Shown here one piece after another: positions 7,957-17,604 of a DNA stretch of 64,000 bases (position 1 is its first letter; each line of letters begins with the position of its first letter). The position numbers were made by a program, and so were the translations under genes. Source of the stretch: an uncultured Pelagibacteraceae bacterium (GTDB lineage Bacteria > Pseudomonadota > Alphaproteobacteria > Pelagibacterales > Pelagibacteraceae); NCBI GenBank assembly GCA_902582315.1, contig CACHRP010000002.1, positions 119,703 to 183,702 of the forward strand, written 5' to 3'. The notes beneath the pieces are model-generated. The model was not told the origin of the DNA and searched no databases. It saw only the letters and a list, made by a program, of their open reading frames with translations.

Positions 7957-9552
7957 ATGGATGAATTTGATTATATTGTAATTGGTGCTGGTTCTGCAGG
8001 TTGTGTTCTTACAAATAGGCTTATTAAATCAGGTAAATATAAAGTTCTTTTATTAGAAGCGGGTGGAAAAGATAATTATCCCTGGATACATATTCCAGTT
8101 GGTTATTATAAAACCATGCACAATCCAAAGACTGATTGGTGCTTTAAAACTGAACCAGACGAGACAATGGAAAATGTTTCAATTCCATATCCTAGAGGGA
8201 AAACCTTGGGCGGAAGTTCGTCAATAAACGGTCTTCTCTATATAAGAGGACAAGAGCAGGACTATGATCTATGGAGACAACTCGGGAACAAAGGTTGGAG
8301 TTGGAGAGAAGTTCTTCCTTACTTTATTAAAGCAGAGGATCAAGAAAGAGGTCAAAGTGAGTATCATGGCCAAGGTGGCCCTCTTTCAGTTTCAGATCAG
8401 AGAATAAAATTGGATATTCTAGATGTTTTTCAAAATGCAGCGAACGAAGTAGGAATCCCAAAAGTGGATGATTTCAATAGAGGTGATAATTTTGGTTGTG
8501 GTTATTTTCAAGTTACTGAAAGAAATGGTTTAAGATGTAGTGCAGCAGTTGGCTATCTAAATCCTATAAAAAATAACAAAAATTTAAAAATAGAAACTAA
8601 ATGTCATGTTCAGAAAATAAATTTTGAAAAGAACAAAGCAGTAAGCGTAAGCTATTTTAAGGCCAATAAACAAATTACTGTAAAAGCAAATAAAGAGATC
8701 TTGTTAAGTGCAGGTTCAATCGGAAGTCCACAAATACTTCAAACTTCTGGTATAGGAGATGTTGGTAAATTAAAAAGTTTAGGAATTGAAGTCACAAAAG
8801 ATTTAAAGGGAGTTGGCAAAAATCTTCAAGATCATTTAATGTTTAGACCAGTATTTAAAGTTAAAAATATCAAAACCTTAAATAAAAAGATTAATAGTGT
8901 TTTTGGAAAACTTTTAATTGGACTAGAGTATGTTTTTCTAAGACGTGGGCCAATGACAATGGGAGCAAGTCAATTGTGTGGGTTTGCTAAAAGTGACGAT
9001 ACTAAAGAAACACCAAATTTACAGTTTCATATTCAGCCAATAAGCACTGATAAACTTGGTGGTGCTAACCTTCACGACTTTGATGCATTTACTCCAACAG
9101 TTGCAAATATAAGACCAACAAGTAGAGGAGAAATTAATATTGTTAGTTCAGATTCAAGAGATAATCCTAAAATTAAAATGAATTATCTGTCTACTGATGA
9201 AGATAGAAAGGTTGCAGCTGATGGAATTAAATTAATAAGAAAAATAGTAATGGAAACAAAAGAATTTAAAAAATATGAGCCTGAAGAATACAGGCCAGGT
9301 GCTCACATACAAGAAGGTGAAGAAATTGTAAAAGCTTGTAGTCATTATGCACAAACTATTTTTCACCCAGTTGGCACATGTAAAATGGGTAATGATAATG
9401 AAGCCGTAGTATCAGACCAGTTAAAAGTGCATGGAATAAAAAATTTAAGAGTAATTGATGCATCGATTATGCCAAATATAACATCTGGTAATACTAATGC
9501 TCCAACCATTATGATTGCCGAAAAGGGTGCTGATATGATATTGAACAGTTGA
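7957..9552 (+). CDS. GMC-family choline dehydrogenase-like oxidoreductase
   Basis: A 531-aa FAD enzyme of the glucose-methanol-choline family. The N-terminal dinucleotide motif is GAGSAGCV, GMC signature 1 is GKTLGGSSSINGLLYIRG (about residues 84-101), and signature 2 lies in GSIGSPQILQTSGIG. The C-terminal active-site region HPVGTCKMG and NTNAPTIMIAEKGAD supplies the conserved His and Asn. It oxidises a primary or secondary alcohol. Choline is possible, but GMC substrates cannot be assigned from sequence. It is divergent from the TRAP operon, whose solute could be its substrate. Confidence 0.88.
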   Translation: MDEFDYIVIGAGSAGCVLTNRLIKSGKYKVLLLEAGGKDNYPWIHIPVGYYKTMHNPKTDWCFKTEPDETMENVSIPYPRGKTLGGSSSINGLLYIRGQEQDYDLWRQLGNKGWSWREVLPYFIKAEDQERGQSEYHGQGGPLSVSDQRIKLDILDVFQNAANEVGIPKVDDFNRGDNFGCGYFQVTERNGLRCSAAVGYLNPIKNNKNLKIETKCHVQKINFEKNKAVSVSYFKANKQITVKANKEILLSAGSIGSPQILQTSGIGDVGKLKSLGIEVTKDLKGVGKNLQDHLMFRPVFKVKNIKTLNKKINSVFGKLLIGLEYVFLRRGPMTMGASQLCGFAKSDDTKETPNLQFHIQPISTDKLGGANLHDFDAFTPTVANIRPTSRGEINIVSSDSRDNPKIKMNYLSTDEDRKVAADGIKLIRKIVMETKEFKKYEPEEYRPGAHIQEGEEIVKACSHYAQTIFHPVGTCKMGNDNEAVVSDQLKVHGIKNLRVIDASIMPNITSGNTNAPTIMIAEKGADMILNS

Positions 9553-10130
9553 TGTTAACAGAACAGATTCTCATTTTTATACAAATAATCCTGTTAGATT
9601 TAGTGCTTGCTGGGGATAATGCAATAATTATTGGAATGGTAGCATCGCAATTCCCTAACGATCAAAGAAAGAAAATTATTTTTTGGGGTATTAGTGCTGC
9701 GATTGTACTTAGGATTATATTTACTTTAATTACTGCTTATCTTTTACAAATAACTGGTCTAAGACTCATTGGTGGTATTCTGCTATTATATGTTTGCTAT
9801 AAACTGTATGTTGATGTTGTAAAAGATGGTCCCAAAAAAGAGGATGAACCCAATATTGAGAAATCAAGTTTGTTTAAGGCGATAACAACAATAATAATTG
9901 CTGATGTTACAATGAGCTTAGATAATGTGCTAGCTGTAGCAGGTGCTGCCAAAGATCATTACTTTTTACTAATATTTGGTTTAGTTTTATCTATTGCTTT
10001 AATGGCAGTAGCTGCAAATCTAATATCAAAATGGATAAAAAAATATAAATGGATTGCTTGGCTTGGATTGATCGCAATTTTAATTGTTGCTATTGAATTG
10101 ATTTATACGGATATAAAGTTATTCATATAA
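9552..10130 (+). CDS. TerC-family integral membrane protein (YjbE-like)
   Basis: About 192 residues with seven hydrophobic segments and the two Asp-containing TerC motifs, DLVLAGDNAII near the start and ADVTMSLDNVLAV in the second half. The family is linked to metal-ion (manganese) export and tellurium resistance. The ATG at 9552 overlaps the GMC stop by one base; a TTG three bases upstream is less likely. The next SDR starts two bases after its stop, so the three plus-strand genes look cotranscribed. Confidence 0.85.
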   Translation: MLTEQILIFIQIILLDLVLAGDNAIIIGMVASQFPNDQRKKIIFWGISAAIVLRIIFTLITAYLLQITGLRLIGGILLLYVCYKLYVDVVKDGPKKEDEPNIEKSSLFKAITTIIIADVTMSLDNVLAVAGAAKDHYFLLIFGLVLSIALMAVAANLISKWIKKYKWIAWLGLIAILIVAIELIYTDIKLFI

Positions 10131-10131
10131 T

Positions 10132-10899
10132 ATGTATTTGAAAAAATATAATTTAAAAAATAAGTACGCATTGGTGACTGGTGCTGGCAAAGGTTTAGGC
10201 AAGGCTTGCGCTATAGCGCTCGCAGAAGCAGGAGCAAATTTGATAATTTTGAGCAGAACAAATAAAGATTTATCAAGTGTTTCCAAAATAATCAAAAAAT
10301 TTAAAGTAAAATGTCAAATGTTCAATTGTGATGTGACTAACTTTAATCAAGTTAAAGATACTGTAGATCAAATTTCTAAACTTGATATTCTTGTTAATAA
10401 TGCTGGTACTAATTTTCCAGAACATTTCACAAAAGTAAAGAGATCAAATATGGAGTATATGGTTAAAATCAATAATGTTGCTGCATTTAATTTAGCTCAA
10501 TTGTGTACATTGAAGATGTTAAAAAATAAGAATAGAAAAAAAATTGGCGGCTCAATTGTTAATATGTCCTCACAAATGGGGCATGTCGGTGGACCAATTA
10601 GAAGTGTATATAATATGAATAAACATGGATTAGAAGGCCTAACTAAAGGTATGGCTATTGATTTAGCCAAATATAACATAAGAGTAAATACAATTTGTCC
10701 TACATTTGTTGTTACGCCAATGACTTCAAAATTTCTTAAAAATAAAAAATTTAAAAAAGAAACCTTAAATAATATACCACTTGGAAGATTTGCGGAGATG
10801 TCTGAAATAGCATCGGCAGTTGTTTTTCTTGCTTCAGATGCAGCTTCCATGATTACAGGAACTTCATTATTGGTTGATGGTGGATGGACAGCAAAATAA
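10132..10899 (+). CDS. SDR-family oxidoreductase
   Basis: A 255-aa classical SDR with TGAGKGLG (NAD(P)-binding), NNAG and the catalytic YNMNK in place of the usual YxxxK with small residues. The C-terminus ITGTSLLVDGGW is typical of FabG/gluconate dehydrogenase-like members. Substrate unknown. It follows the TerC gene by one base and overlaps the next gene (SGNH protein) by 16 bases, tying the GMC/TerC/SDR group to the envelope cluster downstream. Confidence 0.85.
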   Translation: MYLKKYNLKNKYALVTGAGKGLGKACAIALAEAGANLIILSRTNKDLSSVSKIIKKFKVKCQMFNCDVTNFNQVKDTVDQISKLDILVNNAGTNFPEHFTKVKRSNMEYMVKINNVAAFNLAQLCTLKMLKNKNRKKIGGSIVNMSSQMGHVGGPIRSVYNMNKHGLEGLTKGMAIDLAKYNIRVNTICPTFVVTPMTSKFLKNKKFKKETLNNIPLGRFAEMSEIASAVVFLASDAASMITGTSLLVDGGWTAK

Positions 10900-11945
10900 A
10901 GATTTATTTAAAAATAGCTTTAATAAACTTGTTTTGTTTTTTTATTTTTATAATCATATTTGAATTAATTTTTGGTTATTGGTTTGAAAAATATAATTTT
11001 GGACCTTACATGAGAGAGCACAGAATGAAAAATATACCCTATAAATTAACCTATAAAAATACAGATTATAAATACAATTATGTGAGAAACTCATTGGCCT
11101 TTAGAGGAGAAGAAATCAAGCCAAAAGATATTAAAATATTGATGGTTGGTGGTAGTACAACTGATGAAAGGTATAAGCCTGAGAGATTTACAATAGTTGG
11201 AAATCTAAATAAAAAGTTTTTAAAAGCTGGATCTTCAAGAAAAATAATAAATGCTGGCATTGAAGGACAATCTACTAGAGGACATATTCATAATTTTAAT
11301 TTTTGGTTTAAAAAAATTGAGAATTTTAAACCAAAATACATAATCTTTTATGTTGGGATAAATGATGCAAGTTTACTCAGATTTCAGAGTGATAATTTAC
11401 AAGATGGCTTCATAGAAAATCCAAATAAATTAGAATCATTTTTTGATAATATAAAATCAAGAAGTTTTATTATTGATTTAGCAAGAAAAGTAAAACATCA
11501 ACATTACAAAAGAGATGAGAGCAAAAGAGTGATATATGACTTTGATTACTCTCTAAAAGAAAGTAAAAAAAAAGATAGAGTTTATATTAATTATGAGAAT
11601 AAAATAAAAAAATACGATTTTGATAAATTAGTGAAAAAACATCAAATACTAATTGATCAGTATTTAAAAAATATTGATTTATTAAATACTTTATCAAACT
11701 CAATTGGCTCTGAAGCAATATTTATTAATCAACCAATGCAAGAAAACGAGACTGCTGAAATATTATTCTCAATAAATAATTCTTTGATAGTTCATTGTGA
11801 GAAAAAAAAATATAAATGTATTGATTTAGTTAAAAATTTGAATGGTTTTAATGATTTTTGGTGGGATGGAGCACATACCACTCCTAAAGGATCTAAAGCT
11901 ATAGCTGATATAATTTATCCTTATTTAAATAAATATTTGAATTGA
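10884..11945 (+). CDS. Membrane-anchored SGNH/GDSL hydrolase-like protein
   Basis: A 353-aa protein with one N-terminal transmembrane helix (residues about 9-31) and a periplasmic SGNH-type domain. Block I is MVGGSTTDE with nucleophile candidate Ser91, block III is YVGIND (Asn160), and block V is WWDGAHTTPKG with Asp328 and His331. This is a complete catalytic set, so esterase or O-acyltransferase-like activity on a cell-envelope glycan is plausible. The start lies inside the SDR gene (16-base overlap). It is the first of three envelope genes (SGNH, M23 peptidase, SGNH). Confidence 0.75.
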   Translation: MDSKIKIYLKIALINLFCFFIFIIIFELIFGYWFEKYNFGPYMREHRMKNIPYKLTYKNTDYKYNYVRNSLAFRGEEIKPKDIKILMVGGSTTDERYKPERFTIVGNLNKKFLKAGSSRKIINAGIEGQSTRGHIHNFNFWFKKIENFKPKYIIFYVGINDASLLRFQSDNLQDGFIENPNKLESFFDNIKSRSFIIDLARKVKHQHYKRDESKRVIYDFDYSLKESKKKDRVYINYENKIKKYDFDKLVKKHQILIDQYLKNIDLLNTLSNSIGSEAIFINQPMQENETAEILFSINNSLIVHCEKKKYKCIDLVKNLNGFNDFWWDGAHTTPKGSKAIADIIYPYLNKYLN

Positions 11946-11949
11946 ATTT

Positions 11950-12750
11950 ATGAAAAACTATAAAATATTAATCTTAATTTTTTACTCTTTAATTTTTTCC
12001 ATAAACTGTTTTTCTGCAGAGTTTCAAGGGGAATTTATTCAAGGTCATTTTATAATAGGAAAAACCAAACCTAATTCAAAGGTCAAAATCGATAAGAAAA
12101 ATGTAAAAGTGTCAGATGATGGTTATTTTGTTTTTGGATTAGATAGAGATCGAAAATATGATGTTATTATTACAATTGAAAATTCTGGATTAAAAAAGAA
12201 AATTGAAAAAAAAGTTTTAAAAAGAAAATATAATATTCAAAGAATAGATGGTCTAGACGAAAAAAAGGTTACTCCCCCTGAAGAGGTTTACAACAGAATT
12301 AAAAAGGAAAATAACAAAATTGGAAAAGCTAGAGCAATTAATTCAGATTTAAATTATTTTAAAGATAAATTTATAATGCCTGTTAAAGGAATAATTTCTG
12401 GTGTTTACGGTAGCCAAAGAATATTAAATGGTAAACCTAAATGGCCACATTACGGTATTGATATTGCTGCAAAAAAAGGGACAAAGATTAAAGCGGCAGG
12501 CTCAGGCATTATTACAATGGCTGAAAAAGATCTATATTATACGGGTGGAACTATTATAATGGATCATGGTCATGGAATATCTTCAATTTATTCTCATCTT
12601 GAAAAAGTAATGGTAAATGTTGGAGATGAAATAAATAAAGGTGAGATTATTGGAACAGTTGGGTCAACAGGAAGGTCAACTGGACCACATTTAGATTTTC
12701 GTATTAATTGGTTTCAAACAAGACTTGATCCAATGACAATCCTAAATTGA
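11950..12750 (+). CDS. M23-family peptidase (LytM domain)
   Basis: A 266-aa secreted protein: signal peptide (about 1-23), a beta-rich N-terminal domain, and a C-terminal LytM domain from about residue 140. Zinc and catalytic positions are visible: His167 and Asp171 in HYGID, His216 in YSHLE and His247 in GPHLDF. Asp249 stands where most M23 enzymes have the second His of HxH; a similar HLD form occurs in part of the family, so activity is not excluded. It would cut peptidoglycan cross-links or act as a division-related factor. It starts 4 bases after the first SGNH gene. Confidence 0.85.
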   Translation: MKNYKILILIFYSLIFSINCFSAEFQGEFIQGHFIIGKTKPNSKVKIDKKNVKVSDDGYFVFGLDRDRKYDVIITIENSGLKKKIEKKVLKRKYNIQRIDGLDEKKVTPPEEVYNRIKKENNKIGKARAINSDLNYFKDKFIMPVKGIISGVYGSQRILNGKPKWPHYGIDIAAKKGTKIKAAGSGIITMAEKDLYYTGGTIIMDHGHGISSIYSHLEKVMVNVGDEINKGEIIGTVGSTGRSTGPHLDFRINWFQTRLDPMTILN

Positions 12751-12764
12751 TTTAAATTAAGTTT

Positions 12765-13874
12765 ATGAGTAATAAAAAATTTGTAATTTTTTATTTTTTT
12801 TTATTTGGAGTTTTTATTTATTGTTTAATTGGCTTGTTGGGAATATTAGATTTTAATAAAAATAAAAATAATCTATTCAAAACAAAAGATAACTTAGATT
12901 TTCATCAAAAATTTTCAAAAAAATTACATCATTTAAGAGACTCCAATAGGTGGGGTAAGAAAAAAAACGATTATTTATATTCAGAAATAGGAAAATCTAA
13001 AAATGGAACCCACATATTACTTCAGGGTGATTCCTGGATGGAACAAGTCCTAGAAATCAATTCATCATTTAGTCTATTTAAAGATTTTTCAGAAATTAAA
13101 AATTTAAAAATTATCAATGCAGGCATAACCTCATATTCTCCAACTTTAATGAATTTACAGTATCAAATATTAAAAGAAAACTTTGGAATTAAACCTGAAA
13201 CAGTTGTTATATATATTGATCAAACAGATATTGGAGATGAAATTTGTAGATATAACCCATCAAAAGTATTTAACAATAATACCTTAATTGGTGTTAAAAA
13301 AGAGTTCTTCACTAATAAAATTTATGACTATACTAAAATATACAGTTACTCTGAAATCAATTTTATAAACAATTTTCCATTAAAATTTTTAAGACTTGCA
13401 AATTTTAAAATAAAATATTTTTTTATAAGATCATATAATAGATTTCATGAAATTGCAGAAGTGGGATGGAAAAATAGAGGTTCGGTAAAGTGTAGATTTA
13501 GTGAAATACAAAAGTATTTGTTTAATTTAGATAAAAATTCAAAAGATATATTTATAAATTCAATCAAAAATTATCTAAAAGTTTTAGAGGAAGATAAGAA
13601 TGTCAAAAATATATTAATTGTCACTTTCCCACATTTTTTACATTTAAAAGGAGAATATAATGTTAATGTCTCCTTTTTAATTGATGATTTACTCGAAATT
13701 AATAATTTTTATAAAATATCTCATCTCAATTTTAGTAAACTTAATTTTTCAAAAATTAATTATGAAAATATATATATAGATGGTGACCCAAGTTCACATT
13801 TAAATAACGAATACCATTCAAAATTATTTGTTAAAGGCATAATTAAAGAGATTCAACAAATAATAAAAAAATAA
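12765..13874 (+). CDS. Divergent SGNH-like membrane protein
   Basis: 369 aa with one N-terminal helix (about 7-29) followed by a periplasmic domain. A GDSW block (Ser90) resembles SGNH block I, INAGITSYSP resembles block II, and the C-terminal GDPSSHLN (Asp341, His345) resembles block V of AlgX/DltD-type proteins. The block III GxND is replaced by YIDQTDIGDE. It may be a remote O-acyltransferase or esterase for an envelope polymer, or a non-catalytic paralogue. It is the third gene of the SGNH-M23-SGNH cluster. Confidence 0.6.
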   Translation: MSNKKFVIFYFFLFGVFIYCLIGLLGILDFNKNKNNLFKTKDNLDFHQKFSKKLHHLRDSNRWGKKKNDYLYSEIGKSKNGTHILLQGDSWMEQVLEINSSFSLFKDFSEIKNLKIINAGITSYSPTLMNLQYQILKENFGIKPETVVIYIDQTDIGDEICRYNPSKVFNNNTLIGVKKEFFTNKIYDYTKIYSYSEINFINNFPLKFLRLANFKIKYFFIRSYNRFHEIAEVGWKNRGSVKCRFSEIQKYLFNLDKNSKDIFINSIKNYLKVLEEDKNVKNILIVTFPHFLHLKGEYNVNVSFLIDDLLEINNFYKISHLNFSKLNFSKINYENIYIDGDPSSHLNNEYHSKLFVKGIIKEIQQIIKK

Positions 13875-13882
13875 TCTACTTA

Positions 13883-15658
13883 TTAGACAATCTGAGTTTT
13901 CATGTCTTCTTTTTTAATACCTGCAACTTTAACAGGTTTTTTCATAGCATCTCGTCTAAAAGGTTCACCTAGTTCTTGGTTTAAAATTACTTCAACAAAA
14001 GTGGTAATTCCTTTTTTCTGATCTTCGCATGATTGCTTAATGGCTTTGGTAGTTTCTTCCATAGTTTTAGCAGTAACTCCTTTTAGACCACAAGCATTAG
14101 CAATTTTAGCATAGCTTAATTCTGGATCTAACTCTGTACCAACAAAATTATCATCAAACCAAAGAATTGAATTTCTTTTTTCTGCGCCCCATTGATAATT
14201 TCTAAAAATAACCATTGTTATTGCTGGCCATTCTTCTCTAGCACATGAACTCATTTCATTCATACTAATTCCAAAAGCACCATCTCCTGCGAATCCAATT
14301 ACAGGGGTATCTGGGCAACCAATCTTTGCACCTAGTATTGATGGAAAACCGTAACCACAAGGACCAAAAAGTCCTGGAGCTAAATATTTTCTTCCTTCTT
14401 CAAAAGTTGGATAAGCATTACCTATTGCACAATTATTTCCAATATCGCTTGAAATAATTGCTTCACTTGGAATTGCTTCTTGTATAGCTCTCCATGCTTG
14501 TCTTGGTGACATCCTATCTTTGTCTCTTTCCCTTGCTTCTTTATTCCAAACTGTGCCTGGGTCATCTTCCTCATGATCAAGACCGGTCAAAGTTTGCAAC
14601 CAAGCTGATTTTGTTTTATGAATTAAATTTTTTCTTTCATCTCTACCATTGTTTCCAGCATCTTTTGAAAGTTTTTCTAAAATTTGATTTGCAACCATTT
14701 TGGCATCACCACAAATACCTACGGTAACTTTTTTTGTTAAGCCAATTCTATCTGCATTCATATCTACTTGAATTATTGTTGCGTTCTTTGGCCAATAATC
14801 AATTCCGTACCCTGGTAGTGTTGAAAAAGGATTAAGTCTTGTTCCTAAGGCAAGAACAACATCTGCTTTAGAAATAAGTTGCATTGCTGCTTTTGAACCA
14901 TTGTAACCCAATGGTCCTGCTGCAAGTGGGTGGCTACCTGGAAAACTATCATTATGCTGGTATCCATTACAAACAGGAGCATCTAATTTTTCAGCAAGTT
15001 TTTTACATTCTTCAATTGCATTACCTATTACAACTCCTGCACCAGAAAGTATTACTGGAAATTTTGCTTGTGATAAAAGAGATGCAGCTTTGTTAATAGC
15101 TTCCTCACCCCCACCTTGTCTTTCAAATCTAACAATTGGTGGTAAATCAATATCAATTACTTGTGTCCAATAATCACGAGGGACATTTATCTGTGCTGGA
15201 GCAGATCCTCTAAACGCTTTTTCAATTACCCTGTTCAATACTTCTGCCATTCTTGATGGATCTCTAACTTCCTCTTGATAACAAACCATGTCTTTAAATA
15301 AATTCATTTGTTCTACCTCTTGAAAACCTCCTTGACCCATTGTTTTGTTTGCGGCTTGTGGAGTAACCAATAATAGAGGTGTATGATTCCAGTAAGCAGT
15401 TTTGATAGGTGTAACTAGTCCTGTTATACCTGGTCCATTTTGAGCAATTACCATAGACATTTTTCCTGTCGCTCTCGTATAACCATCTGCAATTAAACCT
15501 CCATTTGTTTCATGAGCCACATCCCAGAAAGTTATTCCTGCTTTAGGAAATAAATCGGAAATTGGCATAAAGGCAGATCCAATTATCCCAAAAGCATGTT
15601 CTATGCCATGCATTTGTAAAACTTTAATAAAAGCTTCCTCTGTAGTCATTTTGGTCAT
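13883..15658 (-). CDS. xsc: Sulfoacetaldehyde acetyltransferase
   Basis: A 591-aa thiamine-diphosphate enzyme converting sulfoacetaldehyde plus phosphate to acetyl phosphate and sulfite. The N-terminal domain has AHETNGGLIADGY (Glu50 activates ThDP), a central acetohydroxyacid-synthase-like domain, and a C-terminal ThDP/Mg site GDGAFGISMNEM with a downstream N. The overall sequence, including QNGPGITGLVTPIKTAYWNHTP, matches Xsc rather than acetolactate synthase. An AAGGA Shine-Dalgarno supports the first Met (15658). It diverges from suyAB; the sulfite exporter and AprAB nearby support a sulfonate role. The acetyl phosphate presumably goes to acetyl-CoA. Confidence 0.92.
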   Translation of the reverse strand: MTKMTTEEAFIKVLQMHGIEHAFGIIGSAFMPISDLFPKAGITFWDVAHETNGGLIADGYTRATGKMSMVIAQNGPGITGLVTPIKTAYWNHTPLLLVTPQAANKTMGQGGFQEVEQMNLFKDMVCYQEEVRDPSRMAEVLNRVIEKAFRGSAPAQINVPRDYWTQVIDIDLPPIVRFERQGGGEEAINKAASLLSQAKFPVILSGAGVVIGNAIEECKKLAEKLDAPVCNGYQHNDSFPGSHPLAAGPLGYNGSKAAMQLISKADVVLALGTRLNPFSTLPGYGIDYWPKNATIIQVDMNADRIGLTKKVTVGICGDAKMVANQILEKLSKDAGNNGRDERKNLIHKTKSAWLQTLTGLDHEEDDPGTVWNKEARERDKDRMSPRQAWRAIQEAIPSEAIISSDIGNNCAIGNAYPTFEEGRKYLAPGLFGPCGYGFPSILGAKIGCPDTPVIGFAGDGAFGISMNEMSSCAREEWPAITMVIFRNYQWGAEKRNSILWFDDNFVGTELDPELSYAKIANACGLKGVTAKTMEETTKAIKQSCEDQKKGITTFVEVILNQELGEPFRRDAMKKPVKVAGIKKEDMKTQIV

Positions 15659-15742
15659 AATTGAATCCTTAAAAATTATTATTTATCAATTTGAATGATT
15701 AATATATAAGATCTGCTAAAATTCAAATAAGAAATCGTCACT

Positions 15743-16030
15743 ATGGCAAATACAGACATTATTATACATGATGAAAAAGACAATGTGGGTGTGGTAGTTA
15801 TTGAAAAAATTACCCCAAATCAGGATTGTAATTGTTGGATTATGGAAAATGATAAATCAGCAAAAATTCAGTCTAAGAGCGAAATACCACTAGGACATAA
15901 AATTGCTATGATAGATTTAAAAGAGGGTGACACAATATTAAAGTATGGTCATGATATAGGAAAAGTTGTGAAAAATATTAATAAAGGTGAACATGTTCAT
16001 GTTCATAATGTAAAAACAAAAAAGTGGTAA
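15743..16030 (+). CDS. suyA: (2R)-sulfolactate sulfo-lyase, alpha subunit
   Basis: A 95-aa SAF-domain protein. It matches Suy[18 protein letters not shown] at the start, [26 protein letters not shown] and the ending [12 protein letters not shown]. With SuyB it cleaves sulfolactate to pyruvate and sulfite. It is the small subunit of a UxaA-type dehydratase split in two; an altronate dehydratase role is the alternative but the sulfur-gene setting argues against it. The stop is one base before the suyB start. Confidence 0.88.
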   Translation: MANTDIIIHDEKDNVGVVVIEKITPNQDCNCWIMENDKSAKIQSKSEIPLGHKIAMIDLKEGDTILKYGHDIGKVVKNINKGEHVHVHNVKTKKW

Positions 16031-16031
16031 T

Positions 16032-17198
16032 ATGGAAATTCCAAAAAGTTTTTTAGGTTATAAGAGAGAGAATGGAAGAGCTGGAACGAGAAATCATGTA
16101 ATAATTTTACCAGTTGATGATATTTCAAATGCTTGTGCGGAAGCAGTCGCAAATAATATTAAAGGTACAATTGCACTGCCACATTCATACGGAAGACTTC
16201 AGTTTGGAGCTGACCTAGAATTACACTTTAGAACAATGATAGGTACAGGAAAAAATCCAAACGTTGCGGCCGTAATTGTTATCGGAATAGAACCTAAATG
16301 GACAAAAAGAATTGTGGATGCTATTGCAAAAACTGGAAAACCTGTTGAGGGTTTTAGTATTGAAGGAGTTGGAGATATTGATACAATAGCTAAAGTTTCA
16401 AAAAAAGCTCAAGAGTTTTCAATGTGGGCATCTGAAAAACAAAGAGTAGAGTGTCCAATAAGTGATTTGTGGATATCTGTTAAATGTGGAGAGTCGGATA
16501 CAACATCAGGATTAGCTTCAAATCCTACAGTTGGAAACTTAATGGACAAGTTAGAACCTTTGGGAGTTCATTTATGTTTTGGGGAAACATCTGAACTCAC
16601 AGGCGCTGAAACTGTATGTGCAAAAAGAGGTAAAACCCCTGAGGCTCAGAAGAAATTTATGAAAACTTGGAGTGATTATAATGATTTTATTTTAAAAGAA
16701 GCAACAAACGATCTTTCCGAAAGTCAACCGACTGCTGGAAACATCGCAGGCGGATTAACTACAATTGAAGAAAAAGCTTTTGGAAATTTTCAAAAAATTG
16801 GTTCAAGACAATTTATTGATGTATTAGAACCTGCTGAAGAACCTACAAAAGGTAAAGGTCTTTATTTTATGGACACGTCCTCTGCAGCAGCTGAGTGTGT
16901 TACATTACAGGCCGCTGGGGGATTTAATATACATCTTTTTCCAACTGGACAAGGAAATATAATCGGAAATCCAATAGAACCGGTTATAAAACTTACAGCG
17001 AACCCTCTAACTGCAAAAACTATGAGCGAACATATAGACGTTGATGTTTCAAAAATATTATCCCGTGAAATGAACCTTGACCAAGCTGGAGATGAATTGA
17101 TTAAGTCGACAATTAAAGTTGCAAATGGAAGACTTACATGTGCTGAGGCCTTGGGACATAAAGAATTTGTAATGACAAAGCTTTATAGAAGCGCTTAA
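16032..17198 (+). CDS. suyB: (2R)-sulfolactate sulfo-lyase, beta subunit
   Basis: The 388-aa catalytic partner of SuyA, of the UxaA/GarD-like family. Characteristic blocks are [65 protein letters not shown] and [15 protein letters not shown]. Conserved cysteines in these blocks are candidate metal ligands. Together with xsc it gives the cell desulfonation routes for both C3 and C2 sulfonates. The gene converges on the thioredoxin-like gene with a 2-base gap. Confidence 0.88.
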   Translation: MEIPKSFLGYKRENGRAGTRNHVIILPVDDISNACAEAVANNIKGTIALPHSYGRLQFGADLELHFRTMIGTGKNPNVAAVIVIGIEPKWTKRIVDAIAKTGKPVEGFSIEGVGDIDTIAKVSKKAQEFSMWASEKQRVECPISDLWISVKCGESDTTSGLASNPTVGNLMDKLEPLGVHLCFGETSELTGAETVCAKRGKTPEAQKKFMKTWSDYNDFILKEATNDLSESQPTAGNIAGGLTTIEEKAFGNFQKIGSRQFIDVLEPAEEPTKGKGLYFMDTSSAAAECVTLQAAGGFNIHLFPTGQGNIIGNPIEPVIKLTANPLTAKTMSEHIDVDVSKILSREMNLDQAGDELIKSTIKVANGRLTCAEALGHKEFVMTKLYRSA

Positions 17199-17200
17199 AT

Positions 17201-17569
17201 TTAAATTGAGGATTTTAAAGCTTTATATATTTCTTCTCTACTTGTTTCACCAATACTTCTGTAAACTTCTTTATTATTTTTAAAAATTAAAAGTGTAGTC
17301 TGATATTGTACTTTAAGGAGGTCGGCAATTTCTCTATTGGTAACTTCAAATGTAAAGTATTCAATATTTTCAAATTCGTCCTTTGCTTTATTCAAGACTT
17401 TCATCTGACTAGCACAAGATGAGCAATATTTAATCCAAGAGCTTACAACTACAACTTTTCCATCTGATTGGGCTTTATCGAACAAGTCTTTTGAAAAAGT
17501 TGTCTCTTTCTCTAAAGCATTAGCATTTAAGGAAAATACGCAAAATAGTAACAAAAATATTTTTTTCAC
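17201..17569 (-). CDS. Exported thioredoxin-like protein (CSSC)
   Basis: About 122 residues when started at GTG 17569, which gives a clean signal peptide (MKKIFLLLFCVFSLNANA). A TTG at 17587 would add six residues; no ATG is available. The thioredoxin fold has the redox motif WIKYCSSCA (Cys49 and Cys52 from the GTG) and a cis-Pro replaced by Thr in the QYQTTLLIF segment. It should act in the periplasm as a disulfide or persulfide handler. It is the last gene of the apr-tauE run, 17-35 bases after tauE, so a link to sulfite metabolism is inferred. Confidence 0.75.
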   Translation of the reverse strand: MKKIFLLLFCVFSLNANALEKETTFSKDLFDKAQSDGKVVVVSSWIKYCSSCASQMKVLNKAKDEFENIEYFTFEVTNREIADLLKVQYQTTLLIFKNNKEVYRSIGETSREEIYKALKSSI

Positions 17570-17604
17570 AAAAATACTTTTACACAAATATCAAATTTTA
17601 AAAA

